IMG/VR virus record: IMGVR_UViG_3300028610_002143
Coordinates: 1 to 45,494 of that record
Reading direction: 5' to 3' (one strand)
From: a virus
DNA: 45,494 bases
Part shown: piece after piece, positions 8,208-16,923 of the stretch
Numbering within the stretch: position 1 is the stretch's first letter
Layout: every line of letters begins with the position of its first letter
The notes under the pieces: generated by a model
What the model saw: the letters and a program-made list of their open reading frames with translations, nothing else
Told to the model about the DNA's origin: nothing
Databases searched by the model: none
Made by a program: the position numbers and the translations under genes

Positions 8208-10109
8208 CTAGCTGTTACTTACTCGATGCGCAGTAAAATCAATGCGCTCTATTGTCATCGGATCGGCCAAGGAGCCGTCGCTGGATGCCTCTATCTCTAT
8301 ATAGTCACCATCTGCCAGCGTTACCAATCCAGAGACTCCTATTGAGGTGTCGTCATTATTCCCCATGGTGGCATGCGCAATTGACAGCGTAGCGTCATAC
8401 GAACCATTCTTGCTGAGCCTAACCTGTATGTGCTTATCTGGAGTAGTCGCATCCTTGAGCGTCACAGAAGCGTCGACGTGATAAATTCCGCCGCCCGCAG
8501 AGCCGGCTAGTAATGCACTACGGCCCTTCACGTCTTCCGTGGCGTCTCCGGTTGCCGCTGCGTTCAAAAGGGGCAGATCGATTCCTATGAGATCGGTTCC
8601 GCCATCAAAAGTAACAACATAAGTTCCCGCTCCGCCAGTTACGCTAACGCTGCCACCAGCGGCAGATATTGTGCTCAGTAAGTTGAGTGCGTCTTCTACT
8701 TCCTGCGCGGTTGAGGCCGGGCTCAAAGTCGATGTGGCCTGCCCTCTGAAGCTAACCGTCTCAGATGCGCCAATGGTTAGCGTCTGGACTTCGTTCACGA
8801 TGTTGGACGCCAAAAGGGTTGCCCCGCTTGAATGGCCAGAAATCATGGCCCCGAAAGTAACGAACGTATCATCCGGCACATCGTCTTCGTCGTAGAAGTG
8901 TGGCATGTCTACGTCTCTGTAAATATGCGCATAGGCTTCTTTGACGAGGCTGGCGCCATCACTCAGCGCGGCAGAAGTTATCTGTACGTCGTTGATCTTG
9001 TAGACTTTGCCAGAAGCTACGTCCATGTTTCCTGAGATGGATACGTCTCCATCTTTGAGGAGGCTTGCGCCGTCGCTCAGGGCGGCGGACGTTATCTGCA
9101 CGTTGTTGATTTTGTAGAGTTTCCCGGAGGCGATATCGAGGTTTCCACCAAAGGTAGCGTCACCCTGAGTGCCGTCGATGGTCAGGGCCACGCCCGAGTC
9201 CCAGTTGACAACAAAGTCAACATCGGCTGAGCCGGAGTTGAGCGTCACTGCGCCGGTGTTCTTGACTATCGCAGAATCGTTGGTCAGATTGGATGAAGAA
9301 ATTTCCGTTCCGTTAACACGATACACGCCCTCCGTGTCAATGTCACCAACTGCATTGAATCCGTAGCTGCCAGTGTTTTTACCCTGGCTAATGCGCCCCG
9401 TCAGGCCGTCCATGTAGAAGCCGAAGTTATTCCCCAGCCATGACATATTAATGTTGATGTCTTTCTGATCTTCATTAAAGTTGACAATAGAAGTGCCAAG
9501 CTGAAGTGCCGTAGTTCCGCTTTCGGTGTTAAAGTTGATTACGTTCGGTAGAAATTCCAGGTTGGTGCCTTCATCACCCATATGCAAAAGGTGGCGTAAC
9601 ATCTTTAGCTGTCCGCCCTCGTTGATTGCAAAAACGGTAGCCCCCGCACCGTCCTTGATCTGGAACTCCTCAGACGCACCGTCGTTATCCGCATCGAGTT
9701 GGAGAATGATATCTTTGTCGGAAGAGATGGTCAGATCCGAATCAATGGCGCCGGTAATTGAGTCTAGCCGGGTGGTACCGTCCTCAATGTTATTGATAGC
9801 CGCAGTAATATCGTCCGCGTAGGCCGCAGTCCACGTGACTCGAACTGGCACTGCTGCGAGGAACGATTGCCCGCTCGTGCCTTCCTGAGCGCGTGTGACG
9901 GTGAGCGTATCGGTAGACACACCTGTCACTGTCATAATTTCGAAGTTGCTCTCGATGTCGCCTACTGTGATATGTACCTCGCTACTGCCGTCAGGAGCGA
10001 ACGGAGGACCATCGCCAGCCTCGACGTTAAAGGTGGTCTGAGAATTGTCGATACCGGCATCGAGTGCGCTACCGGCAGCGTTTCTTACTTTTAGGAATGT
10101 GGTGGTCAT
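8208..10109 (-). CDS. Tail fibre protein with internal repeats, 633 aa
   Basis: The ATG overlaps the upstream stop (ATGA, 10106-10109). Residues 1-110 resemble a virion-attachment domain (two-strand repeats ending in TVTRAQEGTSGQSF, a pattern common in phage fibre N-termini). Residues about 115-390 form a Ser/Asp/Gly-rich shaft containing near-identical units (VYRVNGTEISSSNLTNDSA, KLYKINNVQITSAALSDGAS and KVYKINDVQITSAALSDGAS). The last 240 residues are a beta-rich head probably involved in receptor contact. No peptidase or chaperone cut site was identified. A fibre or spike is the best call; the exact family is not known. Confidence 0.85.
   Translation of the reverse strand: MTTTFLKVRNAAGSALDAGIDNSQTTFNVEAGDGPPFAPDGSSEVHITVGDIESNFEIMTVTGVSTDTLTVTRAQEGTSGQSFLAAVPVRVTWTAAYADDITAAINNIEDGTTRLDSITGAIDSDLTISSDKDIILQLDADNDGASEEFQIKDGAGATVFAINEGGQLKMLRHLLHMGDEGTNLEFLPNVINFNTESGTTALQLGTSIVNFNEDQKDININMSWLGNNFGFYMDGLTGRISQGKNTGSYGFNAVGDIDTEGVYRVNGTEISSSNLTNDSAIVKNTGAVTLNSGSADVDFVVNWDSGVALTIDGTQGDATFGGNLDIASGKLYKINNVQITSAALSDGASLLKDGDVSISGNMDVASGKVYKINDVQITSAALSDGASLVKEAYAHIYRDVDMPHFYDEDDVPDDTFVTFGAMISGHSSGATLLASNIVNEVQTLTIGASETVSFRGQATSTLSPASTAQEVEDALNLLSTISAAGGSVSVTGGAGTYVVTFDGGTDLIGIDLPLLNAAATGDATEDVKGRSALLAGSAGGGIYHVDASVTLKDATTPDKHIQVRLSKNGSYDATLSIAHATMGNNDDTSIGVSGLVTLADGDYIEIEASSDGSLADPMTIERIDFTAHRVSNS
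8939..9147 (-). repeat. DNA-level tandem duplication inside the fibre shaft
   Basis: Two units of about 90 bp, near 8939-9031 and 9054-9147, encode almost the same peptide (KINxVQITSAALSDGASL). A third, diverged unit lies near 9240-9330. The bases have drifted mostly at third codon positions, so the duplication is not very recent and the peptide is under selection. Such shaft repeats are typical of trimeric fibres and can change copy number by recombination. Confidence 0.75.
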
Positions 10110-10360
10110 GCGTGTTTCTCCCTCAGATCCTTACGGATAAGATCAATATCTTGCTTGCAAGAACAATCCAGCCGACGTTTCTCGCAAATTTCGTGGGGGA
10201 CCATCTTGCCCATCGTTAGCTCGAGCCTGGTGAATGTTTTGTTTATGTCGATAAATGTTTTGTTTATTTTGTCTAGTTGGTGACTGATGAATCCGCATAT
10301 AGGCAGGACGATAGTCACCAATAAAGCAACGGTCTTTAGAAGTTCAGTACTGATTATCAT
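10106..10360 (-). CDS. Small protein with one N-terminal transmembrane segment
   Basis: 84 residues: a hydrophobic segment at about 8-27 (LKTVALLVTIVLPICGFISH), then a charged helical tail with a Cys cluster (CEKRRLDCSC) and basic end. It is translationally coupled on both sides (overlaps at 10357-10360 and 10106-10109). A single membrane span followed by a coiled, charged domain fits a holin- or spanin-like lysis accessory, or a tail protein that touches the membrane. There is no lipobox or clear holin signature, so the function is left open. Confidence 0.7.
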   Translation of the reverse strand: MIISTELLKTVALLVTIVLPICGFISHQLDKINKTFIDINKTFTRLELTMGKMVPHEICEKRRLDCSCKQDIDLIRKDLREKHA

Positions 10361-10680
10361 AGTGCCCTTTCGAAGAGGGCGAGGAACTTCTGCGCCTCCT
10401 GTGCGTTGGCCGTATCGGCATTATCCTCCAAGAGAGCGCGGTAAGCGGTGTAGTAGGCCAGCGCGCTCTCGTATCTGTCTCCGGTAGTCGAATTGAGCGT
10501 AACTACAGAGATAGAACCAATTGTCTCGAAGTCAGTCATAAAGAGATCTGGTCGAAGTCGATAAATCTCCTGTTCGCCAGCGTCGACATAATCATTTAAT
10601 GTTCCGGTCGCCCACCTCGGTGTAGAAAAGGTGTCTTTCAGTAGGCGCCTCGCTAGAGCTACTACGGATGACTGTGTCAT
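10357..10680 (-). CDS. Putative head-tail adaptor, 107 aa
   Basis: The protein is mostly helical (VVALARRLLKDT; ALAYYTAYRALLEDN), with the pattern start - LNDYVDAGEQEIYRLRPDL - YYTAYRAL that is typical of small gp6-like or neck adaptor proteins. It lies directly after the 190-residue putative connector, with a 4-bp overlap at each end, and before the fibre module, the usual place for neck genes. The assignment rests on length, helical content and gene order. Confidence 0.65.
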   Translation of the reverse strand: MTQSSVVALARRLLKDTFSTPRWATGTLNDYVDAGEQEIYRLRPDLFMTDFETIGSISVVTLNSTTGDRYESALAYYTAYRALLEDNADTANAQEAQKFLALFERAL

Positions 10681-11249
10681 ATGAGTGGTATCTCCACTAG
10701 TATATTCTGGCTTCTGCGTTCGACAACAAACTCGCTTCTTGCGGTAACAATTTCTTGTTCAAAAAGCTGAAAGTTGAGACGAGAATTAACCTCATCTCTC
10801 CACTGCCTCTTCATGTTCAGAAGCGTATACAAAGTGCCTGCTACAAAGGCGCTACTCCATCTATTGACCATTCGCTCAGGGTACAGAGACATGGCAAGTC
10901 GAGGCCTCAGCACTACCGTGATAGATAGCACGTCGTCCGCGATTGTGGGGGCCGGATCGAAAGTTATAACGCCACCAGGAGAGACAGTGTACTGGCTCTC
11001 CTGAACAATGGTGTCTTCCCTTAAGACCTCGGTCACGCGTTCAATGTCTGTATCCCAGGTTCGCTCGAGTGTGTACGACGCCTGATCTGCTACCGTAGCA
11101 ATGTCATCAAGAGTATCCAGGAAGATGTTCGTCTCTTTGCAGAAGAGGCGAGCCATTTCATAGAGCTTCTGCTTTATGAAGTTCTCCGGACACCCCGGAA
11201 CATAGGGGATTATGTGAGGAAGGAGCGTGCTCAGCTCTACGTCAGCCAT
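10677..11249 (-). CDS. Putative head-tail connector / neck protein, 190 aa
   Basis: The sequence begins MADVELSTLLPHIIPYVPGCP and contains ARLFCKET and LRPRLAMSLYPERMVNRWSSAFVAGTLYTLL. The mix of an N-terminal amphipathic helix, a central beta section and a C-terminal helical segment ending in NFQLFEQEI resembles adaptor proteins that follow the capsid gene in podovirus-like phages. It overlaps both neighbours by a few bases. I recognise the type but cannot name the family with certainty. Confidence 0.7.
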   Translation of the reverse strand: MADVELSTLLPHIIPYVPGCPENFIKQKLYEMARLFCKETNIFLDTLDDIATVADQASYTLERTWDTDIERVTEVLREDTIVQESQYTVSPGGVITFDPAPTIADDVLSITVVLRPRLAMSLYPERMVNRWSSAFVAGTLYTLLNMKRQWRDEVNSRLNFQLFEQEIVTARSEFVVERRSQNILVEIPLI

Positions 11250-11787
11250 TATTTCCAGCCGCCTTATTAGCCTTCGCGAGTCTCTCCTTGGCTATGTTGC
11301 TTTCCTGCTTTTCCATGTTCTCACATAGCTCCTTGATTTCAATCATGGTGTGACCGGGTACATCCATGTGCCATCGGTTCTTCACATATTCCACCATTTC
11401 GGACTTTTTAACTATCCGTTTCCATGGAAACTTCTTGCGTGCCTTGATTGGCTTAACAGGACTCTTGTCGGGTTCTCGCAGCACTATGTCGTCAAGCATA
11501 GTAACCACCCCTTGCTTGACGTACCCTACTTCCCAATCCGGATGGATGTTGGCCAGCACCTTAGTCCATGTAAAGACCACTCCGTCGGGGCGCCTAACTA
11601 TTCTCGTTTTGCTGCTATCGAAACCGACATCAACTCCAGGATCGGATGGCACGACCGCCGGAGCCGAATCGTTGGAAGAGACGTTCAAAACAAGCTCAAC
11701 GTCCAGCTCTTCAGTAATTGTCATGTCGGTCAGTTCGAGATCTTCCGGTACACCCATATGGGTTGCTTCAATATTTTTGTCTTCCAT
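11242..11787 (-). CDS. Hypothetical virion-module protein, 181 aa
   Basis: Start placed at the ATG at 11787, seven bases after GGAG; an upstream in-frame start near 11862 has no good ribosome site. The N-terminal 70 residues are acidic and probably disordered. Residues about 85-150 are basic (PVKPIKARKKFPWKRIVKK), and the C-terminal 40 form a charged helix (KELCENMEKQESNIAKERLAKA). It sits between a decoration-type protein and the head-tail connector. Possibly a head completion or internal protein; the family is not recognised. Confidence 0.7.
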   Translation of the reverse strand: MEDKNIEATHMGVPEDLELTDMTITEELDVELVLNVSSNDSAPAVVPSDPGVDVGFDSSKTRIVRRPDGVVFTWTKVLANIHPDWEVGYVKQGVVTMLDDIVLREPDKSPVKPIKARKKFPWKRIVKKSEMVEYVKNRWHMDVPGHTMIEIKELCENMEKQESNIAKERLAKANKAAGNNG

Positions 11788-11871
11788 CTTGCTTCTCCAA
11801 TCATTTTGTTTTGCTCCTTTATGATGTGCGCCAGGAAGAAGGAGCAGGACTCCCTGGCGCACAAATTGCTA

Positions 11872-12321
11872 CTAGATTACTTCGTAGCAATGACAAGCGA
11901 ATTCGATTACCGCCGTATCGGTGTCGTCGTCGTTCACCTCGACAGAAATGACGGCGGCGGATGTATACAGCCTACCATGCGAGAACGCGGGCAAGAATGT
12001 ATTTGGAGTTCCATCAACCAAAATACCGGGCTTAGAACCAGAGACAGCAACAGCGTTAATGTCGAGGCCGTCAATCCAGCGGTCCTGATCACCGCCAAAA
12101 TCACCAACGTCAACAGTAGACGCGGCGCCCTCGGCGGTAGTAACACTTGCAAAGACGCCGATCACGTAGGTGTTGGCGGGGATATTGAAAAGCTTGACAA
12201 AATCCCCGTCGTCCCCGTTGTCGACGGAGGCATCCCACGTTCTCTTTAAGACGAGGTGGTTGCCCGGGTTAATAGACGGAAGCTTAGTCGTTCCGCCAAT
12301 TCTAAGATCTACAATCGCCAT
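11872..12321 (-). CDS. Putative capsid decoration or minor head protein, 149 aa
   Basis: Begins MAIVDLRIGGTTKLPSI after GAGGAGATTAAAAC. It is beta-rich, with Gly/Asp/Thr turns and no long helix or membrane span (TYVIGVFASVTTAEGAASTVDVG). The gene directly follows the major capsid protein, the usual location of capsid decoration proteins. It is separated from the capsid gene by a strong stem-loop that may lower its expression relative to capsid. Decoration function is inferred from position and fold appearance. Confidence 0.7.
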   Translation of the reverse strand: MAIVDLRIGGTTKLPSINPGNHLVLKRTWDASVDNGDDGDFVKLFNIPANTYVIGVFASVTTAEGAASTVDVGDFGGDQDRWIDGLDINAVAVSGSKPGILVDGTPNTFLPAFSHGRLYTSAAVISVEVNDDDTDTAVIEFACHCYEVI

Positions 12322-12359
12322 GTTTTAATCTCCTCATGACTTTACTCGTTGAAAAATGA

Positions 12360-12390
12360 ATTTCTACCCCGCACTGTGCAGGGTAGAAAT
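12360..12390 (-). terminator. Stem-loop after the capsid gene (partial terminator)
   Basis: The arms ATTTCTACCC (12360-12369) and GGGTAGAAAT (12381-12390) are perfectly complementary over 10 bp with an 11-base loop. On the minus strand the stem is followed by TTCATTTTTC. This resembles a weak intrinsic terminator placed between the capsid and the next gene, as expected where capsid must be made in excess. Confidence 0.7.
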
Positions 12391-12397
12391 CTCTAGC

Positions 12398-13315
12398 CTA
12401 CAACTTGAAGTACAGGTGTCCCATAGCTTCAGGCTTCACAACCTTAAAGCCGTAGACCTGCAGAGCACGAAGCAAATCACCGAAGTCTTTCGGATTCGGG
12501 ATTATGTTGTGCTCAACCATCTGACTTGCGAACGTGAGCGCCTCAGTCTGACCGAAGATGCTATGCCAAACCTTGACGGTGTCCGTCGCGGTAGCAATGT
12601 TATTCGAACAGAAGATGGTGAACCGATCGATCATGCCAACCTTGCCGTTACGAAGAATCGAAACGTTGTCACCAGTAATGCTGGCGTCTTTGAGGTCGGA
12701 CTTCTTGATCAGGCCGCAAGCGACAGGAGGCAAGACGATATAACGACCCTCGTCGGGGACGTTCTGCTCATCGAGGACAACTGCGCAATCGACAATCTTG
12801 GCCAAAATGGTAGACGCCGTAAGCTGGAACGGAGTACCAGAAACGCCAAGGTTAATAGAACCACTCTCGAGGCCAGCAGTAGCGCCAGTGTTGGCCGCGT
12901 GAACTTGAGAGTAGACAGCCGCAAGAATATCGGAATCGATATTAATCTTGAGCGTCTTGGACGCATGTTCCGCCCACTTCTTCACGAAGTCGATATCGGA
13001 CTGCTTCTTATCAACGGTGTTGATAGCGAGCGCCCAATATTTACCCTGGTCAATGTTCAGCGTAACTTTGCTGGGAGGCGGGTTCTCATAATCGAGATCC
13101 TGACCCTTGACATAGTCGCGAACAGTGATTGTCGGCAAGGTGCGAATTTCTACCTTGTCACCAGAACTCTTGATCTGGCCTTCATACTTCGTATTAGCAA
13201 TTGCTCCGAAGACCGTGTCCTTATAGAACTCGATCAGAAGCAATGCAGCGTACAGTGTCGGGATGTAATTACCAGAAAGATCCGGATGTCCCGATGCGAT
13301 TGGGTATACAGCCAT
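12398..13315 (-). CDS. Major capsid protein (HK97-like fold expected), 305 aa
   Basis: The 305-residue protein starts MAVYPIASGHPDLSGNYIPTL after AAAGGAAAACAGCA. It shows typical coat features: an N-terminal arm, a YALLLIEFYKDTVFGAIANT-type helix region, IRTLPTITVRDYVKGQDL (E-loop-like), a long spine-helix region (QSDIDFVKKWAEHASKTLKI, residues about 105-130) and an A-domain (GRYIVLPPVACGLIKKSDL). It follows the scaffold gene and precedes decoration and neck genes. Length matches P22-type and related podovirus coats. A protease or cross-linking Lys was not identified. Confidence 0.88.
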   Translation of the reverse strand: MAVYPIASGHPDLSGNYIPTLYAALLLIEFYKDTVFGAIANTKYEGQIKSSGDKVEIRTLPTITVRDYVKGQDLDYENPPPSKVTLNIDQGKYWALAINTVDKKQSDIDFVKKWAEHASKTLKINIDSDILAAVYSQVHAANTGATAGLESGSINLGVSGTPFQLTASTILAKIVDCAVVLDEQNVPDEGRYIVLPPVACGLIKKSDLKDASITGDNVSILRNGKVGMIDRFTIFCSNNIATATDTVKVWHSIFGQTEALTFASQMVEHNIIPNPKDFGDLLRALQVYGFKVVKPEAMGHLYFKL

Positions 13316-13345
13316 TGCTGTTTTCCTTTCTTAAGAAACTGCGAT

Positions 13346-13370
13346 ATAGAGAAGAGAAAAATTTCTCTAT
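13346..13370 (-). terminator. Small stem-loop between scaffold and capsid genes
   Basis: ATAGAGAA (13346-13353) and TTCTCTAT (13363-13370) form an 8-bp stem in the short gap between the scaffold stop and the capsid ribosome site. It has no clear U-tract on the minus strand and overlaps the scaffold stop codon. It may be a processing or stability hairpin rather than a terminator. Confidence 0.45.
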
Positions 13371-14389
13371 TAGTCAGGAACTACTCGACCTTCCCTATAA
13401 GCAGAATCGATTATTTCTTCGATTTCAACGGCACGTTTTTCTGTGAAGTCCTTTTGCGTAAGTGCAGTAGCCATCGCCTGTATCTCCGTAACGGTGTATA
13501 TTCTGCCTTCTGGCTGCACCGGTTGCGGAGCGGAAGCTGCCGTCTGCGGCATTACCTGAGACTGGAGCGATGGTTGCTGAGGTTGAGTAACGACTGGCGC
13601 CACAATGGGCACTGCCTTACTCGCTCGGTAAGCGTTAAAGATCGCAGCCGCCGCGTAGGGGTTGAGATCTTTTTCTGCCGTCTCGAGCGTAGCCGAACGC
13701 AACTGATGGCTAAGAGGATCAACCTGACCGAGCCAGAGCAAAAACTCCGGGTCGTCATTGTCGTCTTTCCACTTTTTCGCTACCTTATCCAGCGTAGAAA
13801 AAAAGTTATTCGTTGCGTCTGACTGTGCGCGTTCTGTTGCCTGCTTCGACTCAAGCTCGTTACGCAGTTTATCTACTTCTCGACCGACCACATTCTGGGC
13901 GATCTTCTGCGCAATACCTGTCACTTCTTCACCGTACCCTAACTCTTCTTCAGTAAATCCGAACGGATTATTCGGGTCTACATTTGCTTCCTCGTCCTTT
14001 TTCTCGATGAGTTCACGTAAAGATTTAAGCTCTTCCTGGCTACGCTTAGTATCCGCCCGGAGTTCTTTCGTCTCTGCGTTGTACTTGCCCTGCAAAACCC
14101 TGTAGGCCTGCTCGGCTTTTTCTCGAGCTTCTTGTTCCGCCGTTAGATCCTGTGTTCCCTGGTCGACCACAGGAGCCGCTACTGGCGCGGTGTTCACTGC
14201 TGGTGTCACGGGAGCAACATCTGTTGGGACTTGAGATACGATTGGTTGCACGTCATTGATAACAATAGGTACGTCACCCACGGGGTTAACGTTTTGTACG
14301 GTGCCCATGGACTCTGTGCTATTTGCTGCTGCCAATAATGCTTCCAATTTCTCTGTCGCCTGTTCCGGAACTTCTGTTTCTACTGACAT
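13370..14389 (-). CDS. Putative scaffolding protein, 339 aa
   Basis: Start placed at ATG 14389 after GAGAAAGA; a GTG in frame at 14455 lacks a ribosome site. The N-terminal 110 residues are Val/Pro/Ala-rich and probably disordered. Residues about 115-175 form a strongly charged coiled coil (AEQEAREKAEQAYRVLQGKY; KRSQEELKSLRELIEKKDEE), followed by an acidic helical section and a Pro/Gln-rich linker (VVTQPQQPSLQSQVMPQTA). This composition and its position between portal and capsid fit a scaffold. No protease triad was seen, so a fused protease is unlikely. Confidence 0.8.
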   Translation of the reverse strand: MSVETEVPEQATEKLEALLAAANSTESMGTVQNVNPVGDVPIVINDVQPIVSQVPTDVAPVTPAVNTAPVAAPVVDQGTQDLTAEQEAREKAEQAYRVLQGKYNAETKELRADTKRSQEELKSLRELIEKKDEEANVDPNNPFGFTEEELGYGEEVTGIAQKIAQNVVGREVDKLRNELESKQATERAQSDATNNFFSTLDKVAKKWKDDNDDPEFLLWLGQVDPLSHQLRSATLETAEKDLNPYAAAAIFNAYRASKAVPIVAPVVTQPQQPSLQSQVMPQTAASAPQPVQPEGRIYTVTEIQAMATALTQKDFTEKRAVEIEEIIDSAYREGRVVPD

Positions 14390-14513
14390 TCTTTCTCGCT
14401 TTCTGCTCTTTTGTGAGCCTGCTTGTGGAGTAAAGTACCCCAATAAGGTATTCACTTTTTATTCAAAACACTTAAGCCGAGCGAGTGGCCTCGAGACCAC
14501 CCCAATTCGGTGT

Positions 14514-14741
14514 TTAAGTGGTAGTGCTCAACCTCGTTTGTAACTCCCTCGAATTGTCAACCGTCTCCAGTATCTCTTTAAGGGCCAACCCTTCGCCGCC
14601 GAGTCTCGGGTCGGGATTTGATAGGTTAATATCCTTGATTGACTCAAGGGACTCCCGGAACCAGCCGAGAATTACCTTGAAGTCCTGGTTGTTGCCCAAC
14701 TTGATAATTGACTGTAGTTGTTCTATCGAAATTCTCTTCAT
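14514..14741 (-). CDS. Small hypothetical protein, 75 aa
   Basis: Begins MKRISIEQLQSIIKLGNNQDF; entirely helical and soluble, with a W-F-R-E-S-L-E segment in the middle. It overlaps the preceding basic protein by one base and lies between portal and scaffold genes. The small acidic helical form is common among head-assembly accessory proteins, but the family is not recognised. Confidence 0.7.
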   Translation of the reverse strand: MKRISIEQLQSIIKLGNNQDFKVILGWFRESLESIKDINLSNPDPRLGGEGLALKEILETVDNSRELQTRLSTTT

Positions 14742-14950
14742 TAGAATCTCCCCCGTAAGATGCGCCAGGCTACAGCGATTCGCTTTCGAAGCGGCAACTT
14801 ATTGAGTGACGTGCTGAGCTTTTCACTAATCTCTTTTGCCTGTGCCTTCGCCTGCACCTGAAGTGCCTTTAGCAACTTCTTGCGTGTCTTGGGCGTCATT
14901 TCTTTTGGGGTTGTGGTCTGTAAAGCAACCGCCTTTTTCTCTTTACCCAT
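14741..14950 (-). CDS. Small basic protein, 69 aa
   Basis: Very Lys/Arg/Gln-rich (MGKEKKAVALQTTTPKEMTP; LLKALQVQAKAQAKEISEKL) with a basic C-terminal end RKRIAVAWRILRGRF. The start overlaps the portal stop by 8 bases, so it is translationally coupled. It could be a nucleic-acid-binding or head-assembly accessory. No motif recognised. Confidence 0.7.
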   Translation of the reverse strand: MGKEKKAVALQTTTPKEMTPKTRKKLLKALQVQAKAQAKEISEKLSTSLNKLPLRKRIAVAWRILRGRF

Positions 14951-16910
14951 TTCCTGCTCCTTCTTGTGGCAGCGCGGCTTGCTGAGCCTGTTGCTCTGCC
15001 TGTTTAATCATTTCTTCGTCGGTTGGAACAATATCGTCAGCATTGAATCCATGGGCATCGATAACGTCGCGCAAGAGGCTTGCTCGGCCACGAAGCCCTA
15101 TGATTGCCAGATCGGTTGGGTTGTTAGTATTAGCCATCAGCTCGTTACGTCTGAGCTGTTGCTGTTCTTTGACCAACTCATGCAGGGCGCCGCGTGGGAC
15201 TACCTGGGCGTCACCCTTGATAGCCTTATCGATATCAGGGTTCATTAGGTTCCACTGATAGATGTACTCCACTGCCGGGCGAAGCACGTCCTCATCGACA
15301 TTTCCAATTACACGCTTGATGCCGCGACTTGCTGCTGTCATCAGCATGCTGAGTCCGCTGGCCGTATCTCCCGCGCCGCCTACGTTTGCATTGCCGTGCG
15401 TGAATCTAGGTATAAGGGTGCGGTCGTCTGCCTTCTGTTCAAAGTACTCGGCCACCTGCTGAAGTTCTCCGGCATTACTGACGGGTTGGAAGAATGTGAT
15501 AGGCTGTCTGCCGGCTGTCTTTTGACCATCGTATGGAACGACCATCCAGGGAGCGACTTTACTATAGTCGTAACCTGGCGCTACGGCATTTACGTCTACT
15601 CCGACCATTGGTCCGGAGGCGAGCGCCATATTGTTGACCAAAGCCCGCATAGCGTTATTGTTGCCAACCTGGGTATCGCGCATCTTCTCGGGGATACTCT
15701 TGCCCCACAAAGAAGAAGGCACCTTCTCGAAGGAGGTGCCGAAGTAGGGTCGCTTGTCGAGGGGGTGCGGATTAAGTATTGCGTTAACAACTTGATCGTC
15801 GATGAGTACTGCTTTAATCTGGTAGTATGCCAGATCGTCTTCTACGCTACCACCCCACTCGTTGTACATCTTGCCTTGTACTGGCCCCCAGAACTCGATG
15901 GCTTTCAAGATGGACGGCGCCATGCCGCTATTTTTGGACACATCTCTGTTTTCCACATCGGCTCTTTCGGATTCCCCGTCAGGGATAGCGGCAAGATCGG
16001 AAACCTCTGTTTTGCCAAGGATGATGTCAATCGCCTTAGTATCCCAACCTTCGATGCCGCGCATCTGAGCAAGCGCCTGACGATCCATCTCCATAGTTTC
16101 GCACAGGTAGCTGTCCTGCATACTCCTTGCGTTTGGAGCCGGATAGATGTCGTTTGGATCGATGGCCTTCCATGTGGGTACGATCTTCATCTCCGAGACA
16201 AGGGTTCCGTCTTTCCACACCAGTACAGGCCTGCGCTCCAGCACTGGACCTTTGATAACTGCGAGCTGATAGGTGGTGAGATGTTGGATGAACTCGACCA
16301 TAGTCTTTTTGAAGTCGCCGTCTGCGAATTGGTCTTCGATCTGAGTGGTCATTCGGTCAGACTTTTCTTTAGCTTCGTCCTGAAGGAATGCGAGCTGCTG
16401 ATCATATAGTTCGAATGCGAGTTCCTGGATCTCTTCGGGGGTTGGTTCCTGCCCCTTGAGTTCTTTCGCGATTTCGTTTGCGATTTGTGCTTTGTCGTCT
16501 TCGGACAGAGAGGGGATGGGGGTGGGCTCGAGCGACCAAGGGTTATCGCCTTGACCAGAGATTACGTCTTGAATCCACGCCTCGGCGGCGTCGCACTTCG
16601 TCTCGGTAATGTTAAAAAATAGGTCAGAGCCACCACGAGCTTGAATCAAGGCTAGATCGTTGGGGTCATAGTCGCCGTTGCGCTGTCGCTGTGACTGTTG
16701 AAGGCGAGTGTTTACGTTCATGGCGTTGCGGTGATTGGCTGCTTCATCGAAATTACCCTTGACAAATGCGGCCAAAAGGGTGGTATTGACTTTGGGAGCT
16801 ATGGCGCGTTCGCGCTTCTCGTCGCGTTCTTCTTGATCAGATATTAGATCGTCTACCGATTTCCTGATTAATATTCCCAAGCTCTGTCCTTTTGTGGTTA
16901 ACTCACCCAT
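14943..16910 (-). CDS. Portal protein, about 655 aa
   Basis: Length, gene order (before scaffold and capsid) and sequence character (long helices such as DDKAQIANEIAKELKGQEPTPEEIQELAFELYDQQLAF split over the clip region, WKAIDPNDIYPAPNARSMQD, NNNAMRALVNNMALASGPMVGVD, and a C-terminal Gln-rich tail with EQQQLRRNELMANTNNPTDL) fit a podovirus-type portal. Three starts are possible: TTG 16925 (no ribosome site), ATG 16910 (no ribosome site, inside a CACCC/GGGTG hairpin) and TTG 16880 (AAAGGA six bases ahead). 16910 is used here, but 16880 may be the true start. The gene lies directly downstream of a structured leader with a terminator. Confidence 0.85.
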   Translation of the reverse strand: MGELTTKGQSLGILIRKSVDDLISDQEERDEKRERAIAPKVNTTLLAAFVKGNFDEAANHRNAMNVNTRLQQSQRQRNGDYDPNDLALIQARGGSDLFFNITETKCDAAEAWIQDVISGQGDNPWSLEPTPIPSLSEDDKAQIANEIAKELKGQEPTPEEIQELAFELYDQQLAFLQDEAKEKSDRMTTQIEDQFADGDFKKTMVEFIQHLTTYQLAVIKGPVLERRPVLVWKDGTLVSEMKIVPTWKAIDPNDIYPAPNARSMQDSYLCETMEMDRQALAQMRGIEGWDTKAIDIILGKTEVSDLAAIPDGESERADVENRDVSKNSGMAPSILKAIEFWGPVQGKMYNEWGGSVEDDLAYYQIKAVLIDDQVVNAILNPHPLDKRPYFGTSFEKVPSSLWGKSIPEKMRDTQVGNNNAMRALVNNMALASGPMVGVDVNAVAPGYDYSKVAPWMVVPYDGQKTAGRQPITFFQPVSNAGELQQVAEYFEQKADDRTLIPRFTHGNANVGGAGDTASGLSMLMTAASRGIKRVIGNVDEDVLRPAVEYIYQWNLMNPDIDKAIKGDAQVVPRGALHELVKEQQQLRRNELMANTNNPTDLAIIGLRGRASLLRDVIDAHGFNADDIVPTDEEMIKQAEQQAQQAALPQEGAGNG

Positions 16911-16923
16911 AAGGGAGGGTGTC

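Noticed and set aside
11350-12249. Long plus-strand frame (299 codons) opposite the decoration and neighbouring virion genes
   Set aside because: It has no ribosome site and lies antisense to several well-supported minus-strand genes with proper starts; the composition is typical of a shadow frame.
12356-13822. Very long plus-strand frame (488 codons) opposite the capsid and scaffold genes
   Set aside because: Antisense to genes with strong functional and positional support. Its residues are biased (many Arg/Leu/Cys/Ser) as expected from reading codons in reverse.
15396-16409. Plus-strand frame of 337 codons opposite the portal
   Set aside because: No upstream ribosome site and exactly opposite a portal gene; judged a shadow.
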